Assembly: GCF_003024195.1 (NCBI RefSeq)
Contig: NZ_KZ679043.1
Location: forward strand, 124,001 to 188,000
Direction: 5' to 3'
Source of the DNA: Streptomyces dioscori
GTDB lineage: Bacteria; Actinomycetota; Actinomycetes; Streptomycetales; Streptomycetaceae
DNA: 64,000 bases
Shown here: positions 29,591 to 37,409 of the stretch, in pieces
Numbering within the stretch: position 1 is the first letter of the stretch
Layout: each line of letters begins with the position of its first letter
Made by a program: the position numbers and the translations under genes
Notes under the pieces: generated by a model
Told to the model about the DNA's origin: nothing
Databases searched by the model: none
What the model saw: the letters and a program-made list of their open reading frames with translations, nothing else

Positions 29591-30748
29591 ATGGCCGAGG
29601 CCTACATCGTCGAAGCGGTCCGTACACCCGTGGGGCGTCGCAAGGGCGGCCTGAGCGGAGTCCACCCGGCCGACCTGGGAGCGCACGTGCTGAAGGCACT
29701 GGTCGCGCGCTCCGGAGTCGACCCGGCCGCGGTCGAGGACGTCGTCTTCGGCTGTCTGGACGCGGTGGGACCGCAGGCCGGTGACATCGCCCGCACGTCC
29801 TGGCTGGCGGCCGGACTGCCCGAGGAGGTCCCGGGCGTGACGATCGACCGGCAGTGCGGCTCCTCGCAGCAGGCCCTGCACTTCGCCGCCCAGGGTGTCC
29901 TGTCGGGCACACAGGACCTCGTCGTCGCGGGCGGCGTCCAGAACATGACGCAGATCCCCATCGCCTTCGCCTCCCGCCAGGCCGCCGAGCCGCTGGGCCT
30001 CACCGAGGGACCGTTCGCGGGCAGCGAGGGATGGCGCGCCCGGTACGGGGACCGGCCCGTCAACCAGTTCCTCGGCGCCGAGTCCATCGCGGCCAAGTGG
30101 GGGATCAGCCGGCGGGACCAGGAGGAGTTCGCCCTGCGGTCCCACCAGCGGGCGCTCCGCGCGATCGACGAGGGCCGCTTCGCCCGGGAGACCGTGCCGT
30201 TCGGGGACGTCACGGTCGACGAGGGGCCGCGGCGGGACACCTCGCTGGAGAAGATGGCGGGCCTGCGACCGGTGGTCGAGGGCGGCACCATCACCGCGGC
30301 CTGCTCCTCACAGGTGTCCGACGGGGCCGCCGCGATGCTGCTCGCCTCCGAACGGGCCGTCCGGGAGCACGGGCTCACCCCCCGGGCGCGCGTGCACCAC
30401 CTCTCCGTACGGGGAGAGGACCCGATACGGATGCTGTCGGCGCCGATTCCCGCGACCGCGTACGCCCTGAAGAAGGCCGGGATGTCCATCGGCGAGATCG
30501 ATCTAGTCGAGATCAACGAGGCGTTCGCGCCTGTCGTCCTCGCCTGGCTGAAGGAGACGGGTGCGGATCCCGACCGGGTCAACGTCAATGGGGGCGCGAT
30601 CGCGCTGGGGCACCCCCTGGGGGCCACGGGGGTGAAGCTGATGACGACCCTGCTGCACGAACTGGAGCGGGTCGGGGGGCGGTTCGGGTTGCAGACGATG
30701 TGTGAGGGCGGGGGGCAGGCGAACGTGACTGTCGTCGAGCGGCTGTAG
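29591..30748 (+). CDS. fadA6: Thiolase, FadA6-like
   Basis: 385 residues, a degradative thiolase (acetyl-CoA acyltransferase). Nucleophile C89 in TIDRQCGSSQQALHF; His in NGGAIALGHPLGATG; second active-site Cys in MCEGGGQANV. In Mycobacterium FadA6 (Rv3556c) is the KstR2-controlled thiolase of cholesterol C/D-ring degradation and sits beside kstR2, as here. By eye motifs such as VTIDRQCGSSQQA, AGGVQNM-QIPI and GLQTMCEGGG-ANVT are shared. ATG 29591 has AGGGGAG eight bases upstream. It converges on ipdC. The family also contains general beta-ketothiolases, but context favours the steroid role. Confidence 0.87.
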   Translation: MAEAYIVEAVRTPVGRRKGGLSGVHPADLGAHVLKALVARSGVDPAAVEDVVFGCLDAVGPQAGDIARTSWLAAGLPEEVPGVTIDRQCGSSQQALHFAAQGVLSGTQDLVVAGGVQNMTQIPIAFASRQAAEPLGLTEGPFAGSEGWRARYGDRPVNQFLGAESIAAKWGISRRDQEEFALRSHQRALRAIDEGRFARETVPFGDVTVDEGPRRDTSLEKMAGLRPVVEGGTITAACSSQVSDGAAAMLLASERAVREHGLTPRARVHHLSVRGEDPIRMLSAPIPATAYALKKAGMSIGEIDLVEINEAFAPVVLAWLKETGADPDRVNVNGGAIALGHPLGATGVKLMTTLLHELERVGGRFGLQTMCEGGGQANVTVVERL

Positions 30749-30783
30749 GTCTCTTGTCGGGTGCCGGCCGGTGGGGGCCGTTC

Positions 30784-30803
30784 ACGCAGTTCCCCGCGCC
30801 CCC
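30784..30803 (+). repeat. Repeat core copy between fadA6 and ipdC
   Basis: ACGCAGTTCCCCGCGCCCCC with CCGGTGGGGG upstream, in the 68-base gap between two convergent genes. GCGCCCC inside it pairs with GGGGCGC at 30822-30828 over the end of ipdC, so it may help terminate transcripts. Confidence 0.85.
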
Positions 30804-30816
30804 AGGACAAGCACCC

Positions 30817-31884
30817 CTAGCGGGGCGCCCTCAGTGGGCCCGGATCAGGGAGTGCGCGGAGTGTCCGGTGGGCTTCGGCCATCACCCTCTCCACCAGGTC
30901 CGCGCACGACGGCACGTCGTCGATCACACCTGCCACCTGGCCCGACGCCATCACCCCCAGGTCCGTACGGCCCTCCACCATGGACGCCCGCAGGAGCATG
31001 GGCGTGTTGGCGGCCAGCAGGACCTGGCTCCAGGTCAGGTCCTTGCCGTGCTTCATCGCCAGGCCGTCGCGGATCAACTGGGGCCAGCCGAGACCCGAAA
31101 GCCTTCTGAAGGCGGCGGCCCTGCGCACCGCCCGGGTCAGCGTTCTCGTACGGCCCGCTCCCTCCAGGGAAGCGACCAGCTCCGTACGGAGCATGCGGTG
31201 CGGCAGGCCGTCCACGGCGGTCGTCACCGTGACGTCCTTGACCGTGGCCGCGAGATACCGGGCCTTCACCGCGTCCGGCACCGTCGAGTCCGAGGTGAGC
31301 AGGAACCGGGTGCCCATGGCGACGCCCGCCGCGCCGTACGCGAGCGCCGCGACCAGACCCCGGCCGTCGAAGAAGCCGCCCGCGGCGACGACGGGTATGC
31401 CGACCGCGTCCACGACCTGGGGGAGGAGCACGCTGGTCGCCACCTCGCCGGTGTGGCCGCCGCCCTCGCCGCCCTGCACGATCACCGCGTCCGCTCCCCA
31501 CGCCGCGACCTTCTCGGCATGACGGCGGGCCCCGATCGAGGGGATGACGACCACACCCGCGTCCTTCAGCTCGGCGATCAGCTCACGGGACGGCGCGAGC
31601 GCGAACGAGGCGACCTTCACCCCCTCCTCCACGATGATCCGGACACGCTCGCGGGCATCCCCCGCGTCCGCCCGGAGGTTCACCCCGAACGGGGCCTCCG
31701 TACGGGATACGACCTCGCGGATCGCCGCCCGCAGCTGGTCGGGCGTCATCGTCGCGGAGGCGAGTATGCCCAGCGCGCCCGCGTTCGCCGTCGCGGAGAC
31801 CAGGCGCGGGCCCGCCACCCAGCCCATCCCCGTCTGCACGATCGGACACCGGACACCGACGAGCCGCGTGAGGGCGGTCTCCAT
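30817..31884 (-). CDS. ipdC: Nitronate monooxygenase-family flavoprotein, IpdC-like
   Basis: 355 residues, the same length I recall for mycobacterial IpdC (Rv3553). FMN TIM barrel of the 2-nitropropane dioxygenase family: QTGMGWVAGPRLVSATANAG, GVNLRAD, VVIPSIGARRHAEK, IVQGGEGGGHTG and AAGGFFDGRGL are all present. In the HIP pathway IpdC is required for a step of C-ring degradation (a flavin-dependent reduction), not nitronate oxidation. C-terminal DLGVMASGQVAGVIDDVPSCADLV also follows IpdC. ATG 31884 overlaps the ipdB stop by one base (TGATG), so it is coupled as the last gene of echA20-ipdA-ipdB-ipdC. Confidence 0.88.
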   Translation of the reverse strand: METALTRLVGVRCPIVQTGMGWVAGPRLVSATANAGALGILASATMTPDQLRAAIREVVSRTEAPFGVNLRADAGDARERVRIIVEEGVKVASFALAPSRELIAELKDAGVVVIPSIGARRHAEKVAAWGADAVIVQGGEGGGHTGEVATSVLLPQVVDAVGIPVVAAGGFFDGRGLVAALAYGAAGVAMGTRFLLTSDSTVPDAVKARYLAATVKDVTVTTAVDGLPHRMLRTELVASLEGAGRTRTLTRAVRRAAAFRRLSGLGWPQLIRDGLAMKHGKDLTWSQVLLAANTPMLLRASMVEGRTDLGVMASGQVAGVIDDVPSCADLVERVMAEAHRTLRALPDPGPLRAPR

Positions 31885-32690
31885 CAGCCCTTGACCTCCC
31901 GGTCGCGCAGACCCTCCGGGTCCAGGTCCTCGCGGATCGTCCTCAGTTCCGCCGGGGACGGCTCACGGGTGTACGGGACGCCGTCCGGGACGCTCAGCTC
32001 GAAGCCCGTCGCCGCGACCACCTCCTCGACCGTCACCCCCGGATGCAGCGAGGCGAGCCGCATCGAACGGTCCGCGGTCGCGAAGTCGAACACCCCGAGG
32101 TTCGACACCACCCGCGGGATGCGGTGGAAACGGGTCGCCGTGGGACCCGCCGCCGCGGCGCTGTCGTACCCCACCCCGCCGATCATGTCGACCTTCGCCA
32201 CGAAGACCCGCGCCGAGTGTCTGGGCACCCAGTAACTGACCGGGTTGTTCAACGTGTTGACCGGACCGCCCCGCACCCCGAGCAACTGCCGGGTGGGCCG
32301 CTCCCAGTCGCCCACGCAGGAGATGTTCTGGTTGCCGAAACGGTCGATCTGGCTCGCGCCCATCATCACGTGCCGGCGCCCGCCGGCCACCAGGGCCAGA
32401 TGCTGCCGGTACGGCAACCAGCCCTCCGGGGCGCCGTCCGGACCGACCAGCAGCGCCTCGCCGTCGGTCAGCAGCAGCTCGGGCGAGAAGGTGCGCCGGG
32501 CGAGGCGGGCCCCTATCGACGGGATCGGGCCCATCGGGCTGGCCAGTATCTCGCCGTCGCCGCGCCACGCCTCCGCGCAGGCGATCACGCAGTACTCGGC
32601 ACGGCTCACACCATTCCGGGACACGCTCGCGGTCGCGCCCGACGATGCGTCCGGAGCCGCGCCCGGGGACGTGCTCGGCACCGCGCTCAT
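31884..32690 (-). CDS. ipdB: CoA-transferase-fold subunit B, IpdB-like (steroid C-ring hydrolase)
   Basis: 268 residues. In Mycobacterium IpdA and IpdB form a heteromer with the CoA-transferase fold that instead hydrolytically opens the last steroid ring (COCHEA-CoA). Recognisable segments: RAEYCVIACAEAWRGDGEI, TFSPELLLTDGEALLVG, MMGASQIDRFGNQNISCVG, VRGGPVNTLNN, SYWVPRHSARVFV and RVVSNLGVFDFATADRSM. About 33 N-terminal residues of Ser/Ala/Gly-rich sequence precede the domain; ATG 32690 is chosen for its GAGGAG ribosome site on the minus strand. Thirteen bases separate it from ipdA. A generic 3-oxoacid CoA-transferase is the alternative, less likely given the partners. Confidence 0.88.
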   Translation of the reverse strand: MSAVPSTSPGAAPDASSGATASVSRNGVSRAEYCVIACAEAWRGDGEILASPMGPIPSIGARLARRTFSPELLLTDGEALLVGPDGAPEGWLPYRQHLALVAGGRRHVMMGASQIDRFGNQNISCVGDWERPTRQLLGVRGGPVNTLNNPVSYWVPRHSARVFVAKVDMIGGVGYDSAAAAGPTATRFHRIPRVVSNLGVFDFATADRSMRLASLHPGVTVEEVVAATGFELSVPDGVPYTREPSPAELRTIREDLDPEGLRDREVKG

Positions 32691-32703
32691 GACTGCTCCT
32701 CGC

Positions 32704-33567
32704 TCATGTCTGCTCCTCGTGCCACGCCTCGACGGCGGTCCGGTAGGCCTGTTCGTCGCCCGCGAGGAACCTCTCGGCGAACTCGGACCACGGCATGGAC
32801 GCGTAGAGCCGCTGGAAGGCCTCGTCCCGGTCGTGGTCGGGCGCGCACGACGTGAAGTGCGCGCCGCCCGGTGCCTCCACCACACCGCTCACGTTCAGTC
32901 GCTTGATCAGCAGGGTCTGGGGCGGTGCCACCTTCGTCAGCTCCGCCGTGTCGACGATCCGCTCACAGGACACGTACGCCGTCCGGGCCGCCTCGCAGAA
33001 CAAGTCGTCGAAGTACGGATCGGGGCCCAGATACTGGCCGTTGCCCGCGCGGTCGGCGCGGTTCACATGCACCAGCGCCGCGTCCAGCCGCAGGGCGGGC
33101 ATGGCCACGAAGGTCTCGTGCACGCCCGTCGACTCGTCCTCGTACGGCGAAGTGACCGTACGCAGACCGGGGTTGACCCGCATCACGTCCGAACCGATGC
33201 CGGCCCGCACCGGCAGGAAGGGGAGGCGGTTGGCGGCTGCCCGCAGTCCCCACATGAACATCGCCTCGTCGATCTCCATCAGTTCGAGCGAGCCGCTCTC
33301 CCGGGCCGCCCGGTAGTGCGGTTCGAGCGGGATCGAGTCGAGCGTCGCGAAAGGGGCGACCAGTTTCCGTATCCGCCCGGCCGCCGCCAGCATGCCGACG
33401 TCCGGGCCGCCGTACGACACGACCGTGAGATCGGTGACCGGGGTGCGGAGCAGCGCCCGTACGAGAGCCATCGGTTTACGGCGGGAGCCCCAGCCTCCGA
33501 TGCCGAGGGTCATCCCGCTCTCCAGCCGGGAGACGGCCTCGTCGGCGGTCATCGTCTTGTCGCCCAT
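32704..33567 (-). CDS. ipdA: CoA-transferase-fold subunit A, IpdA-like (steroid C-ring hydrolase)
   Basis: 287 residues; partner of IpdB. The N-terminal part has SGMTLGIGGWGSRRKPMALV, then DLTVVSYGGPDVGML, RLPFLPVRAGIGSDV, VAMPALRLDAALVHVN, DPYFDDLF and VEAPGGAHFTSCAPDHDRDE, all of which I recall in mycobacterial IpdA (Rv3551). The pair catalyses retro-Claisen-like ring cleavage of the C-ring CoA thioester. ATG 33567 lies two bases past the echA20 stop. The other possible identity, a glutaconate or 3-oxoadipate CoA-transferase subunit, is less consistent with the gene set. Confidence 0.88.
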   Translation of the reverse strand: MGDKTMTADEAVSRLESGMTLGIGGWGSRRKPMALVRALLRTPVTDLTVVSYGGPDVGMLAAAGRIRKLVAPFATLDSIPLEPHYRAARESGSLELMEIDEAMFMWGLRAAANRLPFLPVRAGIGSDVMRVNPGLRTVTSPYEDESTGVHETFVAMPALRLDAALVHVNRADRAGNGQYLGPDPYFDDLFCEAARTAYVSCERIVDTAELTKVAPPQTLLIKRLNVSGVVEAPGGAHFTSCAPDHDRDEAFQRLYASMPWSEFAERFLAGDEQAYRTAVEAWHEEQT

Positions 33568-33569
33568 CC

Positions 33570-34403
33570 CTACCCGCCCTCCTTCCCGAGGGTGTCCTGG
33601 ACCCCGTGTGGGTCCCGGTTCTGGGCCGTGTCCCGGGCTCCGGCCGTGTCGCGGGCTTCGGGCCCGGCCCCGGCTCCGAACGTGTTCCGCACACGCTCGC
33701 CCGTGCCGTCGAGGGCCGCCTCGAACGTGAAGCCCTGCTCGAAGCGGTAGCTGCGGCGCACGTCGACGGAATCGATGCCGTTGATCGCGGCCTTGGCGAG
33801 CCGGATCAGCCGGCCGTCCTTGCCCGCGATCTCCCGGGCCAGCTCCAGCACGGCCGCGCGCAGCCGGTCGCGCGCCACGACGCGCCACACCGAGCCGTGC
33901 CCGTGCAACTCCGCCGCGGTCGCCGTGCGCGAGGTGTAGTACAGCGCGCGCATCAGATGCTGAGGCACCAGCCGGGACAGATGGGTGGCCGCGCCCAGCG
34001 CGCCCCGGTCCAGCTCGGGCAGCCCGAAGGTGGCGTCGTCGCTCGCCACGATCGCGTCCGCGTTGCCCACCAGTCCTATCCCGCCGCCCAGGCAGAAGCC
34101 GTGCACCTCCGCCACCACCGGCACCTCGCACTCGTACACCGCCGCGAAGGCCTCGGCGCAGCCGCGGTTGGCGCCGAGCAGGGCGCCGTCGCCCTCCGCC
34201 TGTATCTCCTTGATGTCCACGCCCGCGTTGAACCCCCGGCCCTCGGCGGCCAGCACCACACAGCGGTTCCCGGCGTCGCGGCCCGCCGCGCGCACGGCGT
34301 CGGCCAGCTCCGACCAGCCGCTCACCGGCAGCGCGTTCACCGGCGGGAAGTCGACCGTGACGACGGAAATCCCCTTTTCCGGGGACGAGGTGGAGACACC
34401 CAT
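33570..34403 (-). CDS. echA20: Enoyl-CoA hydratase/isomerase-family protein, EchA20-like
   Basis: 277 residues, crotonase fold. The oxyanion-hole region AAEGRGFNAGVDIKEIQ and VHGFCLGGGIGLVGNADAIV are clear, followed by DATFGLPELDRGALGAATHLSRLVPQ split over the trimer interface. In Mycobacterium EchA20 (Rv3550) hydrolyses/opens the D-ring CoA ester in the HIP pathway and sits just before ipdA, as here. A C-terminal tail of about 30 residues with a repeated RDTA/RDPH pattern is beyond the usual end. It starts 19 bases from the KstR2-like operator and is first in the four-gene minus-strand unit. Confidence 0.87.
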   Translation of the reverse strand: MGVSTSSPEKGISVVTVDFPPVNALPVSGWSELADAVRAAGRDAGNRCVVLAAEGRGFNAGVDIKEIQAEGDGALLGANRGCAEAFAAVYECEVPVVAEVHGFCLGGGIGLVGNADAIVASDDATFGLPELDRGALGAATHLSRLVPQHLMRALYYTSRTATAAELHGHGSVWRVVARDRLRAAVLELAREIAGKDGRLIRLAKAAINGIDSVDVRRSYRFEQGFTFEAALDGTGERVRNTFGAGAGPEARDTAGARDTAQNRDPHGVQDTLGKEGG

Positions 34404-34421
34404 GGACGCATCAGCTACCTT

Positions 34422-34440
34422 TCCACCAAACGTTTGTTAG
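34422..34440. promoter_or_regulatory. KstR2-like operator, echA20/SDR divergent promoter
   Basis: On the minus strand CTAACAAACGTTTGGTGG (34440 to 34423), nearly the same as 27934-27952. It contains the 10-bp palindrome CAAACGTTTG and fits AnCAAGnnCTTGnT with two mismatches. It is centred between the echA20 start (34403) and the SDR start (34491), well placed to repress both. Confidence 0.75.
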
Positions 34441-34490
34441 GTGCGATCTCAGTCGAAGGTAACAGCGAATGCCGACGGGCGGGAGGCCCT

Positions 34491-35282
34491 GTGGACAACT
34501 GGCCGGGCGGGCGATCGGACGGGGTGCCCGGCGAGCGGCCGGGCAGGCGGCTCGTGGTGGTCACGGGCGGGACCAAGGGCGTCGGCGCCGGGATCGCGCG
34601 GGCGTTCGCCGAGGCGGGCGACGAGGTGGTGGTCTGTGCCCGCAGACCGCCGCAAGCGCCGCTCGACGGCGTCGAGTTCGCCCCCCTCGACCTGCGGGAC
34701 CCGCCGGCCGTCCGGGCCTTCTTCGGGCGGCTGACCCGGCTCGACGTTCTCGTCAACAACGCGGGCGGCGCCCCCCACCGGCTGCTCGCCGGGACGGAGG
34801 CCGAGCGGCACGCGCGCGTGATCGACCTCAACCTCGTCGCACCGCTCACGGCCTCCCTGGCGGCGTACGACCTGCTCAAGCGTGCCCGGGGTTCCATCGT
34901 GATGATCGGCAGCGTCAGCGGGACCCGGCCCTCGCCCGGCACGGCGGCCTACGGGGCCGCGAAGGCCGGACTGGAGAACCTGGCCCGCTCGATGGCCGCG
35001 GAGTGGGCACCGGAGGTGCGGGTCAACACGCTCGTGGTCGGGATGGTCCGCACCGAGCTGTCGCACCTCCACTACGGCGGCGAGGACGGCATCGAGGCCG
35101 TCTCCCGCACCGTCCCGCTGGGGCGCCTCGCGGTGCCCACGGACATCGGCAGGGCGGCCGTCTTCCTCGCGTCGGACGCCGCCGCGTACATCACCGGGGC
35201 CGGCCTCCTCGTCCACGGCGGCGGCGAACGGCCCGCCTTCCTGGACGCCGCGACCGTCAACAAGCCCGACAGGGAGCACTGA
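34491..35282 (+). CDS. SDR oxidoreductase, Rv3549c-like
   Basis: 263 residues. Cofactor motif VTGGTKGVGAGIARAF, NNAG in VLVNNAGGAPH, catalytic Ser in MIGSVSGTRPSPG and YxxxK in AAYGAAKAGLENL. It ends ASDAAAYITGAGLLVHGGG, and VLVVGMVRTELSHLHYG-type sequence (here TLVVGMVRTEL) recalls the mycobacterial Rv3549c, which lies next to echA20 in the KstR2 regulon. GTG 34491 is preceded by GGGAGG; GTG 34521 is an alternative start closer to the fold. Probably oxidises a hydroxyacyl-CoA of the D-ring fragment; the exact step is not established to my knowledge. Confidence 0.82.
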   Translation: MDNWPGGRSDGVPGERPGRRLVVVTGGTKGVGAGIARAFAEAGDEVVVCARRPPQAPLDGVEFAPLDLRDPPAVRAFFGRLTRLDVLVNNAGGAPHRLLAGTEAERHARVIDLNLVAPLTASLAAYDLLKRARGSIVMIGSVSGTRPSPGTAAYGAAKAGLENLARSMAAEWAPEVRVNTLVVGMVRTELSHLHYGGEDGIEAVSRTVPLGRLAVPTDIGRAAVFLASDAAAYITGAGLLVHGGGERPAFLDAATVNKPDREH

Positions 35283-35283
35283 C

Positions 35284-36249
35284 ATGACCTCAGGCACAAG
35301 CACAGGCGCAGGCACGGGTCCAGGTCCAGGCACAGGCGCCGGCGCCGGTCTCTGCGACGGGCGGGTGGTGGCCGTCACGGGCGCCGGGCGCGGGCTCGGG
35401 CGGGCCCACGCGCTCGCCTTCGCGGCCGAGGGGGCGCGCGTCGTCGTCAACGACCTGGGCGTCGGACTCGACGGTTCCCCGGGCGCCGACACCCCGGCCC
35501 GGCAGGTCGTCGAGGAGATCCGCGCGGCGGGCGGCGAGGCCGTCGCGCACGCCGGGGACATCGCGACGACCGAGGGCGCCGCGTCCCTCGTGCAGGCGGC
35601 GCTCGACGCCTTCGGACGACTCGACACACTCGTGAACAACGCCGGGTTCCTGCGCGACCGCATGCTGGTCAATCTCGACGAGGACGACTGGGACGCCGTC
35701 ATGCGCGTCCACCTGAAGGGCCACTTCCTGCCGCTGAAGCACGCCGCCGCGCACTGGCGGACGCAGGCGAAAGCGGGGCTCGTGCCGCAGGCCCGGATCG
35801 TCAACACCAGCTCCGGAGCCGGTCTTTCCGGGTCCGTCGGGCAGGGCAACTACAGCGCGGCCAAGGCCGGCATCATCGGGCTCACCCTGGTGGCCGCCGC
35901 CGAAATGGGGCGCTACGGAGTGCAGGTCAACGCCATCGCGCCGGCCGCGCGGACCCGGATGACCGAGACGGCCTTCGCCCAGGCCATGGCCGCGCCGGAC
36001 AGCGGTTTCGACGCCATGGCCCCCGAGAACGTGTCACCGCTCGTCGTCTGGCTCGGCTCGGCCGCGAGCGCCGGGGTCACCGGCCGGGTCTTCGAGACCG
36101 AGGGCGGCCGGATCACCGTCATGGACGGCTGGCGGCCCGGCCCCGGCGTCGACAAGGGGTCCCGGTGGACCCCCGCCGAGGCCGGAGCCACAGCACGGGA
36201 ACTCCTCGCACGGTCCGAGGCCCCGACCCCGGTCCACGGAACGCAGTAA
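35284..36249 (+). CDS. SDR oxidoreductase, Rv3548c-like
   Basis: 321 residues. A low-complexity N-terminus of about 18 residues (Gly-Thr-Gly-Ala/Pro repeats) precedes the fold: VVAVTGAGRGLGRAHALAF, then RVVVNDLGVGLDGSPGADTP, LVNNAGFLRDRMLVN, NTSSGAGLSGSVGQGNYSAAK (Ser, Tyr, Lys triad) and MAPENVSPLVVWLGS. This is the long SDR type related to peroxisomal MFE-2 dehydrogenase domains; mycobacterial Rv3548c of the KstR2 regulon has the same layout. ATG 35284 follows the previous TGA by one base and has GGGAG upstream, so the two SDRs are co-translated under the 34422-34440 operator. Confidence 0.83.
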   Translation: MTSGTSTGAGTGPGPGTGAGAGLCDGRVVAVTGAGRGLGRAHALAFAAEGARVVVNDLGVGLDGSPGADTPARQVVEEIRAAGGEAVAHAGDIATTEGAASLVQAALDAFGRLDTLVNNAGFLRDRMLVNLDEDDWDAVMRVHLKGHFLPLKHAAAHWRTQAKAGLVPQARIVNTSSGAGLSGSVGQGNYSAAKAGIIGLTLVAAAEMGRYGVQVNAIAPAARTRMTETAFAQAMAAPDSGFDAMAPENVSPLVVWLGSAASAGVTGRVFETEGGRITVMDGWRPGPGVDKGSRWTPAEAGATARELLARSEAPTPVHGTQ

Positions 36250-36302
36250 GTACAGGACGCGAGCGCCCACGCGGGGCAGCCCCGGCGCTTACTGCACCTT
36301 TA

Positions 36303-36323
36303 AGGGGCGCGGGGGAACTGCGC
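36303..36323 (-). repeat. Repeat core copy, minus orientation, after the SDR pair
   Basis: Reverse copy of the repeat core with one extra G in the G run, between the convergent SDR and metalloprotein genes. Confidence 0.8.
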
Positions 36324-36366
36324 GCCCAGCCCCGACGCGCCCGCACCCGCCCACGTCCCCAGGCGG

Positions 36367-36412
36367 CCCCAGGCCCCAGGCCCCAGGCCCCAGGCCCCAG
36401 GCCCCAGGCCCC
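36367..36412 (+). repeat. Tandem heptamer array (CCCCAGG)n
   Basis: Six perfect CCCCAGG units at 36367-36408 plus a partial one. A second short array of a related heptamer, three copies of the pattern CCCCGGC, lies at about 36432-36456. Both are in the 245-base gap between convergent genes; they look like simple-sequence slippage products. Confidence 0.9.
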
Positions 36413-36494
36413 ACGGCCGTAGGCCCCACAACCCCGGCCCCCGGCCCCCGGCCCCCGCCCCAAGGTCACGGCGACCGGCACGCCCACGCCAGTG

Positions 36495-37409
36495 CTACGT
36501 GTCGCACTCCAGCACCGTGCGGCAGAGCCCGCAGCGCGCCCGCACCCGCCCCCTGACCGGCACCCGGATCCGCTGATGACAGGTCGGGCACGGGAACGAG
36601 ACCCGTAGCGGACCGTGCCCGTCCGGAGTGAAGGCGTACGACGCGCCCGCAGACGCGGACGCGGAACCGGGCACGGCCGCGACGACGCGGCCCTGGGCGT
36701 GGCGGCGGTCCTTCGCGTAGCGGCGCCGCCCCGCCCACCCCGCCGCGGTCAGCGGCGGCTGCCGCTCGTCCTCCCTGGCCTGCGCCAGGCCGCGCGTGTA
36801 CGCCGTGTACGCCTGCGGACTGGTGAACCAGGTCGCGGGATCCTCACCGAACACCAGGGACCGCTTGGCCAGCACGTACCCGAACTCCTCCGGCGTCAGA
36901 TAGCCGAGCTTCTGCGAGGACGACGCGTCCTCCCGGTACGCGTCCAGCAGCAGCCAGCCCGCACCGAGATACGTCGTCGCCGTGTCCGTGAGGATCTCGT
37001 TGTCCCGGGTGCCGGGGAACGACAGGTCCAGGCGGTGCAGACAGACGTGCATCACCTCGTGCGCCAGCGCGGCGCCGATGTCCCGCCGATGGGTACGGAA
37101 GCGGTCGTTCAGCTCGATGAAGTACTCCGGGCCCGCGGCCAGCTCGACACTCGCCGCGTGCTCCATCTCCCGGAAGCTCACGATCATGCGGGCGTCCGGC
37201 AGCCGGAAGTGGCGCACCAGCTCGCGCGCCACCCGCTGCGCTCCCAGATACAGGTCGTCCGTGTCGCAGAACGCCACGTCGGCGGGGGCCACGCTGGCGG
37301 CGAACGTGTGGACCGTGTCGTACGAGAGCCGCTTGTACAGCGCGGTGACCGCCGCGCGCACCGTCTCCAGGTGCGGGTAGCCGTGCTTGACCGGACCGCC
37401 GTTCGCCAC
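36495..37409 (-). CDS. Predicted zinc metalloprotein with C-terminal zinc ribbon
   Basis: 304 residues, cytoplasmic by composition. A gluzincin motif HEVMHVCLH (H117, E118, H121) lies in LAHEVMHVCLHRLDLSFPG; the downstream NEILTDTATTYLGAG supplies a plausible third ligand (as E or D). A C-terminal zinc ribbon has CPTC (C274, C277) and CGLC (C293, C296). An Ala/Ser-rich linker (SASASAGAS) joins them. This resembles uncharacterised actinobacterial metallopeptidase-like proteins; no substrate is known to me. GTG 37409 has GGGGGTT upstream on the minus strand. It diverges from the serine protease gene. Confidence 0.75.
   Translation of the reverse strand: MANGGPVKHGYPHLETVRAAVTALYKRLSYDTVHTFAASVAPADVAFCDTDDLYLGAQRVARELVRHFRLPDARMIVSFREMEHAASVELAAGPEYFIELNDRFRTHRRDIGAALAHEVMHVCLHRLDLSFPGTRDNEILTDTATTYLGAGWLLLDAYREDASSSQKLGYLTPEEFGYVLAKRSLVFGEDPATWFTSPQAYTAYTRGLAQAREDERQPPLTAAGWAGRRRYAKDRRHAQGRVVAAVPGSASASAGASYAFTPDGHGPLRVSFPCPTCHQRIRVPVRGRVRARCGLCRTVLECDT

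Noticed and set aside
30817..33567. Ordinary 3-oxoacid CoA-transferase plus nitronate monooxygenase
   Set aside because: Segment-level agreement with IpdA, IpdB and IpdC and their neighbours makes the steroid-ring function more likely, although generic annotation would use those names.
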